This document shows, piece after piece, positions 58,795 through 64,000 of a DNA stretch of 64,000 bases. The position numbers and the translations under genes were made by a program. Source of the stretch: Prostheceraeus crozeri (taxonomy: Eukaryota; Platyhelminthes; Polycladida; Euryleptidae). The DNA is taken from assembly GCA_907163375.1 (NCBI GenBank), contig CAJQUW010009331.1:99676-163675 (forward strand), given 5' to 3'. Within the stretch, counting starts at the first letter, position 1; each line of letters opens with the position of its first letter. The notes under the pieces are model-generated. The model was not told where the DNA came from, did no database searches, and saw nothing but the letters and a program-made list of their open reading frames with translations.

Positions 58795-60072
58795 ATGGAG
58801 TGTAAAACTTCCGGTTTTTGTTTGTTCGATCAACAAGCCATACAGACAGATATTCTTAGTTCAAGTATTGTAGATTATCATCCTCGAACAGCTGAGAATG
58901 CTGGTCCCATTGAATTTGTTATTCCTGGTGGTAGTGATGACTACATAGATTTGAGTTATGCGATGGTTGATTTGAGGTTTAGAATTCAGCAAGCAGATGG
59001 AACTGCTATTGACGATACACATAAAGTTGGACTGAACAATTTACCATTGACTACATTACTTCGTGATGTTTCTCTAACGATTGGAGAGCAGCAGGTGGAA
59101 GGTGGTCAAAGCGATTATCCCTATAAATCATATTTCAATCATGTATCACAGTTTCATCCAGCAGCACAAAAAAGTCATATGGAAGCCATGGGATGGTATA
59201 GAGATGAAGCAGGAAAATTTGATGTTGAAACAAACAGTGGCTTTGTAAAGCGATCTGCTATGATTAAAGATAGTAAAGTATGTCAGCTATATGGTCCGCT
59301 AAATTTAGACTTCTTTAGACAGTCAAAGTTTTTACTCTGTAATACCAGCATGCGACTCAAGCTGACATTGAATAAGCCTGAATTTGCGCTGAATGCATTT
59401 GCTAAAGTTGACAATTTTAGAATTCATGTGGAAGATATTGCACTTTACATTCGTCGAGTAGTACCGAATCCAAGTGTCATTAGAGGGCATGCTGAAGGCC
59501 TTAACCGCCAAAATGCCATTTACCCCGTTCAGCGTACAAAGCTTCTCACCTTTACAATTCCGAAAGATCAAAAGAGTTTCATGAAAGATGGCCTCTTTCC
59601 ATCGGAAGCACCGAAGCTCCTCATGGTGGCAATGGTTGAAAATGATGCATTTAATGGTAATATAAAGAAGAATCCTTTCAATTTTAAACACAATCAGTTA
59701 AGTGAAATTGCTTTACGTGTAAATGGTGTGAGTCATCCTGGTCCACCCTACAAACCAGATTTTGCTTCGGATCAATTTATGCGCAGTTATGTTGATTTTA
59801 TGGATGTCTTTGGCTTTTACAATACGGATGACACCAACGGACTGACTATGAAAGAGTTTAAGAGTGGATATACTATTTATGCATTTGATTTGACTGCTGA
59901 CAGCGATATTAGTGCACCCTATCGTCAAGCGAACGTGCCTCATAATATTCGTTTGGATTTGACGTTCAAAAGAACACTACCTGAGACGATCAATGTATTA
60001 ATTTATGCAGTCTTCGATTCAAATATTGAAATTACAAAGTATCGTGACGTGATTCTTCAGTATAATCGTTAA
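58795..60072 (+). CDS. capsid protein, F54H12.2-like
   Basis: 425 codons, long and open. The sequence includes DYHPRTAENAGPIEFVIPGG, FNHVSQFHPAAQKSHMEAMG and MRLKLTLNKPEFALN, features I recall from proteins annotated as F54H12.2-like in many invertebrate genomes and associated with Polinton-class elements. Alternating beta-strand-like segments fit a jelly-roll capsid fold. I infer the capsid role from family resemblance and position between the core protein and protease genes. The stop overlaps the start of the protease gene. Confidence 0.7.
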   Translation: MECKTSGFCLFDQQAIQTDILSSSIVDYHPRTAENAGPIEFVIPGGSDDYIDLSYAMVDLRFRIQQADGTAIDDTHKVGLNNLPLTTLLRDVSLTIGEQQVEGGQSDYPYKSYFNHVSQFHPAAQKSHMEAMGWYRDEAGKFDVETNSGFVKRSAMIKDSKVCQLYGPLNLDFFRQSKFLLCNTSMRLKLTLNKPEFALNAFAKVDNFRIHVEDIALYIRRVVPNPSVIRGHAEGLNRQNAIYPVQRTKLLTFTIPKDQKSFMKDGLFPSEAPKLLMVAMVENDAFNGNIKKNPFNFKHNQLSEIALRVNGVSHPGPPYKPDFASDQFMRSYVDFMDVFGFYNTDDTNGLTMKEFKSGYTIYAFDLTADSDISAPYRQANVPHNIRLDLTFKRTLPETINVLIYAVFDSNIEITKYRDVILQYNR

Positions 60073-60533
60073 TGAGTTGGTTGACTGCTGACGATATTAA
60101 GACTAAAGTGCAGCGTAATGCAGACGAAGCGACGTTGAAAGCTTTCGATAATGTCTATTCACTCGATACCTTACCACCTGCAGTAAATCACTATCCCATC
60201 TTTATTGTGCTAAACACTCATTCGCAGAATTTAGGCGGTGAGCATTGGAAAGCGATCTTTATTGGAGAAGACCGACGTGGTGAACTATTTGACTCTCTTG
60301 CTCAACCTCCAAATATACCAACACAGCAGTGGTTGAGAAAACATACGCGTCAATGTCAGCGAAATGAACGCATACTACAACATCCACTTTCATCAACTTG
60401 TGGTGCTTTTGTACTGTACTTCATCTTAAAACGTTTACATGTATCTCGATTTGTATCTGTTATTCAAAACTTTTCATGTAATCCATCCTCTAATGAAAAA
60501 ATGATTTGTAAGTTCTATCATGATTTGAAATAA
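60072..60533 (+). CDS. adenain-like (C5/Ulp1) cysteine protease
   Basis: 153 codons. GGEHWKAIFIG holds the catalytic His, RGELFDSLAQPP the Asp, and SSTCGAFVLYFIL the nucleophilic Cys; this order and spacing match adenovirus maturation protease and Ulp1-type proteases of Polintons. It would cleave virion precursor proteins after assembly. It overlaps the capsid stop codon and is followed by the convergent minus-strand block. Confidence 0.82.
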   Translation: MSWLTADDIKTKVQRNADEATLKAFDNVYSLDTLPPAVNHYPIFIVLNTHSQNLGGEHWKAIFIGEDRRGELFDSLAQPPNIPTQQWLRKHTRQCQRNERILQHPLSSTCGAFVLYFILKRLHVSRFVSVIQNFSCNPSSNEKMICKFYHDLK

Positions 60534-60558
60534 AAACATCATGTTGGAAAATTGATTT

Positions 60559-61104
60559 TTATTTTACAATCCGCTGGGTACGTACATACTCGATGAGATA
60601 GTCTAGGATCACATTTGCTTGTACATGAGATTTTAGTCCAGTAATGATCACTTTACTATTATGAAAGATTGCCACATGTACAGGTAACCAACAACTAATG
60701 AGAGCTGCAGGAAAAAGTTCGGGTTCATAACACAAATTGTAACTGCTGGTACGAATCTTCAAAAATGATAGACTGTCACTCAATTGAGTAGAGATCACCA
60801 TATTGTCCACAGTCAGATTCGACATCACACACCTCTCCCTCTTCCATATCCGACGTAGTAGTCTTTGTAGCTCTAAGCGCATTGACTGCGCCGATGAATG
60901 AGAAAGGGCGCCGAGAATCTGTACAGTCCCATTTGGAAAGAGTTGAAGATTCCGTGAATTGTTCATCTTCACCACTAACATTTGAGGACGGCCCGGGTAA
61001 TACTTGCTGTTTGGAAGCTGTTGGTGTAATGTTGTGAGATCGATTTTGGTGTAGAGTCTGAAGCGACGGAGAATGTTGACGATGGTGTAGCGATGACGCT
61101 TCAT
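60559..61104 (-). CDS. TATA-binding-protein-like (TBP-like) factor
   Basis: 181 codons from ATG 61104, almost exactly the size of the eukaryotic TBP core (about 180). It follows the two-repeat plan. Repeat 1 has IVNILRRFRLYTKIDLTTL (8-26), YYPGRPQMLVVKM (35-47) and LQLFPNGTVQILGA (53-66). Repeat 2 has NLTVDNMVIS (96-105), NLCYEPELFPAALI (123-136) and VAIFHNSKVIITGLK (144-158). YEPELFP is identical to host TBPs. Phenylalanines F56, F131 and F147 sit where TBP residues intercalate into the TATA minor groove. The likely role is promoter recognition for element genes. Host origin versus virus-type TBP cannot be decided by eye. The frame is also open upstream to 61248, where it overlaps the next minus-strand gene. 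Confidence 0.75.
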   Translation of the reverse strand: MKRHRYTIVNILRRFRLYTKIDLTTLHQQLPNSKYYPGRPQMLVVKMNNSRNLQLFPNGTVQILGALSHSSAQSMRLELQRLLRRIWKRERCVMSNLTVDNMVISTQLSDSLSFLKIRTSSYNLCYEPELFPAALISCWLPVHVAIFHNSKVIITGLKSHVQANVILDYLIEYVRTQRIVK

Positions 61105-61426
61105 GATGAAAGAATGAGTAAATTGAGCTATGTACCTTCCTTTTATACTTTTCCCAACTACCTTGATGAAATGAGAAGTTAGTATGAAGTTGGGAATGAT
61201 AGAGTTGAATTCGCCGATTGTTGACGCGCAGCCAGATGCGATTTCCAATACGTGAATGTCTTTTAATATAGAAGTATTTCAAGTCCTTCATGATATGATG
61301 TAGAGATTGAAAATGACGATAAGATAAAGCAAACTCTCTTCTCACATTTCCAGTTGAATCTTTGAAATAGACGTTTCGATCATGATCCGTTTCAATACGT
61401 TGTAGGGAATCTAATTTCCAACTCAT
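60776..61426 (-). CDS. minus-strand element protein, possibly PC4/Sub1-like
   Basis: 216 codons; the first 110 residues align with the gene at 61449-61817 (both share WKLDSLQ/WILDSLQ, the D..GNV/NVYFK region, an F-S-F..(G/Y).(S/N)WEKY block and an H.SI..F end). The repeated plan (basic beta-strand, L.LTWRQ/LSYRHF strand-helix) is reminiscent of PC4/Sub1 ssDNA-binding coactivators, but this is tentative. The C-terminal half is Ser/Thr/Glu-rich and ends MEEGEVCDVESD, overlapping the TBP-like frame. The overlap may be genuine or the tail may be incidental. Confidence 0.5.
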   Translation of the reverse strand: MSWKLDSLQRIETDHDRNVYFKDSTGNVRREFALSYRHFQSLHHIMKDLKYFYIKRHSRIGNRIWLRVNNRRIQLYHSQLHTNFSFHQGSWEKYKRKVHSSIYSFFHHEASSLHHRQHSPSLQTLHQNRSHNITPTASKQQVLPGPSSNVSGEDEQFTESSTLSKWDCTDSRRPFSFIGAVNALRATKTTTSDMEEGEVCDVESDCGQYGDLYSIE

Positions 61427-61448
61427 GATGTGTGGTAGTCATGTCTGA

Positions 61449-61817
61449 TTAAGATTTGCATAGTAGGGCGATGAACTCACGACGAATAAATGTCATGATG
61501 GAGCGATGTAAGTATCTTCTATACTTCTCCCAATTGTATTTGCGGAATGAGAAACAGTTTGCGGAATGAGAATGGTAGATTTGAATTTCATTTCTGTAAT
61601 GTTGAAGCCAAACTTGATCACCCAAGGAGATGAATCTTAATGTTTCAAAATATTCCAAATCCCTCATGATATCATTGAGGTTGACAAGTTGTCGCCATGT
61701 TAATGTAATTCCTCTTGATGTATGACCATGAGAATTTTTGAAATGTACGTTTCCATCACGATCAACTCTGATATATTGTAGAGAGTCCAAAATCCAAGTC
61801 TTCATGATGTTATGCAA
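61449..61817 (-). CDS. paralogue of the neighbouring minus-strand protein
   Basis: 122 codons; MKTWILDSLQYIRVDRDGNV, FKNSHGHTSRGITLTWRQLV and FSFRKYNWEKYRRYLHRSI align through the whole length with residues 1-110 of the gene at 60776-61426, giving a tandem duplicate. It lacks the acidic tail. Start could be residue 1 or the Met at codon 5 (61805). It faces away from the plus-strand gene at 61841, with only about 20 bases between, so a bidirectional promoter is likely here. Confidence 0.55.
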   Translation of the reverse strand: MHNIMKTWILDSLQYIRVDRDGNVHFKNSHGHTSRGITLTWRQLVNLNDIMRDLEYFETLRFISLGDQVWLQHYRNEIQIYHSHSANCFSFRKYNWEKYRRYLHRSIMTFIRREFIALLCKS

Positions 61818-61840
61818 AGTTGCAGATTAGCAATATAAAA

Positions 61841-63238
61841 ATGTCGTTTTATCATATTTTGCTTAGCAATGCGGCTACAAAGAGATTTACTAGTAATCGA
61901 GCCGCACTCTTTTCTACTCCCATTGATCATGCACAACAGCTAAATGGAAATTGGGAAGTGGGTGTCACTCAACTTGTTTATAGCAACTGTGTCTATACTT
62001 TTGATCATGAGGTGATGACTATTAATATGAGGCGTACAGCTGCTTATCAATGTGAAAAGGGGTGCCGAGTATACATTCCACAGTGGCCAAAGAAAGATCT
62101 CTTATCATGTAAAAAGTTTATATATGATTTCTTGAATAAAGCGAGTAAACATATTGTCCAATTTACTCCGCACAATGATGATTATACTTATGTACATCAT
62201 GTAGTTGAGAAAGATTGGATTGTTGGTTTAAGTCCAAGTTTAAGAAATGATTTAGGCTACCTCGCTAGCGCCTTAACAAGCTATGATAATTTTAACGTTA
62301 ATTACCACATAAGTGGTCATAAACAGTTAATATATCGAGAGGAAGCTTATTATGTAGATCTTATTCCAAAAAATGAGAAGACGTTGGTGAAGAAGATTGT
62401 GATTAAGCCAAGAAAGACAAACATGACTCCTGAAACATTATTGAAGAAATTTAATTATCTCCTTCGAGTTGATGGTAAACAAGTGGCAACATTGACTTAT
62501 ATCAAATCATCTAATCATATTGCAATAAGTAAATTAAATGATGATGATCTAGTATTAGTTTGTTCAAAAGATTTTCATCAGTTCTTACGACATCGTTCTG
62601 CAGCTGTTCATGGAAAATCTGATATGCAACATTTACCATCTGAAAGGTCAAATCAATTTGATACAGAATGGAGCGTATCTTTATACAGAAAGTGTGTAGA
62701 GCCTTTCGGTGGTATCTTACATGAAACAAGAGTGTTGATGCCTCGCATTATTACTTCGGTTAAATTGGTTGTAGATTATTTAAATGAAGTGATTAATGAG
62801 CAACATATGTCATTTTCTGAAAAAGAAGGTACTTTGTCTCTCACTATAAGTGGAAAAGGTATTGAACTAATTATGGATAAAACTCTAATGGACATTTTGG
62901 GTTTTGATCAAAATATCTTTAAAAGTGGTACTGTAACCAAAGCTAGCGCAGACATGTCGCTATCGCGTCGTATTAACTATTTTCAGATATATTCCAATAT
63001 TGGTGAAGATATACGTGTGGGAGATGTTGAAGCTCCATTGCTAGCAATGATACCATACCAGCCAAAAAGCTGCAGTATTTTATCTGAGCATACTTTCAAG
63101 AAAGTGCATTATACAAAGCTGAAATCAAACTACATCCCACAAATTGATATTGCCATTTATGACGATGCTGGTGCGTTGATTCCTTTTCATAAAGATGCTG
63201 TGACAAGTATCACACTCCATTTCCGAATGAAGAGTTAA
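61841..63238 (+). CDS. element structural-type protein of unknown function (WEVGV family)
   Basis: 465 codons from ATG 61841 (an in-frame ATG is at 61820). The N-terminal motif FSTPIDHAQQLNGNWEVGVT is shared with the next gene (RPLHLEGEWEVGVS). I recall this 'WEVG' signature in large proteins of invertebrate Polinton-class elements with no experimental function; vertex, fibre or attachment proteins are possible. Most of the protein looks beta-rich with KTNMTPETLLKKFNYLL in the middle. The frame is fully open. Confidence 0.6.
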   Translation: MSFYHILLSNAATKRFTSNRAALFSTPIDHAQQLNGNWEVGVTQLVYSNCVYTFDHEVMTINMRRTAAYQCEKGCRVYIPQWPKKDLLSCKKFIYDFLNKASKHIVQFTPHNDDYTYVHHVVEKDWIVGLSPSLRNDLGYLASALTSYDNFNVNYHISGHKQLIYREEAYYVDLIPKNEKTLVKKIVIKPRKTNMTPETLLKKFNYLLRVDGKQVATLTYIKSSNHIAISKLNDDDLVLVCSKDFHQFLRHRSAAVHGKSDMQHLPSERSNQFDTEWSVSLYRKCVEPFGGILHETRVLMPRIITSVKLVVDYLNEVINEQHMSFSEKEGTLSLTISGKGIELIMDKTLMDILGFDQNIFKSGTVTKASADMSLSRRINYFQIYSNIGEDIRVGDVEAPLLAMIPYQPKSCSILSEHTFKKVHYTKLKSNYIPQIDIAIYDDAGALIPFHKDAVTSITLHFRMKS

Positions 63239-63247
63239 TGCAAACGT

Positions 63248-64000
63248 ATGCTAATATATTTTTCCAATGTGAATAATATGGAAAGTGAAAATAAGGACTC
63301 GTTTCTAATCTACTTACCCAGTAATGCTTCTATGAATAAATTTCCCAAAAATAAACCATCAGACTATCGAGTAGAATTAAATCGCCCACTGCATTTAGAA
63401 GGTGAATGGGAGGTTGGCGTTTCTAGTATTTGCTATGATAGCAATATTCAGAATGTGAATGATTTGGAAGAAATGATATTGACTCCTCGCACCCATGATG
63501 GAATAACGATGAATAATGCATTTCAGTTCCCATACAATTTAACATCAGATGGAAAGTGGAACTATGAATGGATTCAGATAAAATCAGATTCTTATGAACC
63601 ATTTGGGAATGAGAAAATTATTAAGGCGTTCAATAGTGGTAATACTTCCATCATGAAGAATAAAAATCAGAAAGCTTATGAGTTTACTATCTATCATTGG
63701 AGTGGGAGACAGTTCCTTCGCTTTCATTCTTTTACTAAAGGTCTTACGCTGAGGTTGGATAATGAATTCTATCCACATCTTGGTTTTGGTCATGGACTAC
63801 ATCTAACATCAATTGCTACTGCAAATGTTAGAAAAGTTTATTCAAATCGAATCAACAAATTTCATTATAGATTTAAAATATTTGATGAAGATGTTGTAGA
63901 ATGCGAAGAACGCATCATTTTGAAAAAGCGTGGTGTTCAACCTTTATCACTTATTGAGTTAGTAAAACGATGGAATGAGACTGTGGGTAAGAAAATTATG
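63248..64000 (+). CDS. second WEVGV-family gene, cut by the window end
   Basis: 251 codons open to the last base, starting MLIYFSNVNNMESENKDS; an internal Met at codon 11 is the other start candidate. LHLEGEWEVGVSSICYDSN parallels the preceding gene, so this is a tandem paralogue. The start overlaps the upstream gene's end region by only a few bases of spacing. The product continues beyond the window. Confidence 0.65.
   Translation, partial: MLIYFSNVNNMESENKDSFLIYLPSNASMNKFPKNKPSDYRVELNRPLHLEGEWEVGVSSICYDSNIQNVNDLEEMILTPRTHDGITMNNAFQFPYNLTSDGKWNYEWIQIKSDSYEPFGNEKIIKAFNSGNTSIMKNKNQKAYEFTIYHWSGRQFLRFHSFTKGLTLRLDNEFYPHLGFGHGLHLTSIATANVRKVYSNRINKFHYRFKIFDEDVVECEERIILKKRGVQPLSLIELVKRWNETVGKKIM

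Larger units (their letters stand above)
51890..64000. mobile_element. Polinton/Maverick-class element, left part (right end outside window)
   Basis: Hallmarks seen: retrovirus-type integrase with chromodomain, FtsK/HerA-like packaging ATPase, adenain-like cysteine protease and a capsid protein of the type I recall as F54H12.2-like. Genes are tightly packed, often with overlapping stop and start codons. The GC-rich left terminal region holds short and tandem repeats. The left edge is placed by the change in composition near 51.9 kb and is approximate. No protein-primed DNA polymerase B is visible; in this class it would be expected in the unseen right part. The element looks young and largely whole in the visible part, with perhaps one or two breaks. 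Confidence 0.8.

Noticed and set aside
59332-59943. Minus-strand frames inside the capsid gene
   Set aside because: Antisense shadows of the plus-strand capsid frame.
1-64000. CRISPR arrays, bacterial operons or ribosome-binding sites
   Set aside because: Spliced exons, eukaryotic transposons and SINE heads show a metazoan genome; no direct-repeat/spacer pattern was seen.

Overview
The window is AT-rich metazoan DNA, most likely from a marine invertebrate; the species cannot be fixed from the sequence. The signs are: two spliced exons of a PBK/TOPK-type protein kinase, a Penelope-like element with a GIY-YIG endonuclease, CR1/Jockey-group LINEs, many hAT and Tc1 transposons, tRNA-derived SINE heads, and a Polinton/Maverick-class virus-like element. 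Family names come from motif recognition by eye, with no database search behind them.

1-12.2 kb: a Penelope-like element (PLE) in a head-to-head inverted arrangement. Two nearly identical arms of about 2.7 kb (1-2693 and 8691-11381, inverted) continue inward into two diverged inverted copies of the GIY-YIG region. Between them lies a minus-strand PLE reverse transcriptase, interrupted by a hAT transposon (4020-7535, 8-bp target duplication). That hAT carries a foldback repeat and a 5'-truncated LINE with its own 9-bp target duplication. Rearranged extra pieces of the PLE follow up to 12.23 kb.

12.2-38.8 kb: a transposon graveyard with no confident host gene. It holds two copies of a short hAT family (12230-12759 truncated, 17919-18676 complete), a reverse-transcriptase remnant, two Tc1 pieces in opposite orientations around a larger hAT (21719-25125), a second related hAT (27528-30292), two LINE fragments (31.4-34.5 kb) and a 30-bp minisatellite (34.56-35.0 kb).

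38.8-51.5 kb: two exons of a PBK/TOPK-like kinase (38837-39014, 40422-40945) encoding the N-terminus and the catalytic core. After them come non-autonomous hAT and TA-target elements, a Tc1 transposon whose transposase gene seems to carry a 62-bp intron (46098-47437), an unexplained 173-codon minus-strand ORF and a SINE head.

51.9-64.0 kb: the left part of a Polinton/Maverick-class element whose right end lies beyond the window. Its GC-rich, repeat-filled terminal region is followed by closely packed genes: a DnaQ-like exonuclease, two RING-like zinc proteins, a basic core-like protein, a packaging ATPase, an integrase with a chromodomain, a capsid protein and an adenain-like protease. Next comes a minus-strand block, then two related genes of unknown function. 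No DNA polymerase B is seen in the window. The element looks young and largely whole as far as visible. The most interesting gene is on the minus strand at 60559-61104: its 181 residues have the length and two-repeat layout of the TATA-binding protein core, and it sits beside two related genes that may be ssDNA-binding cofactors. The element may therefore bring its own promoter-recognition factor.
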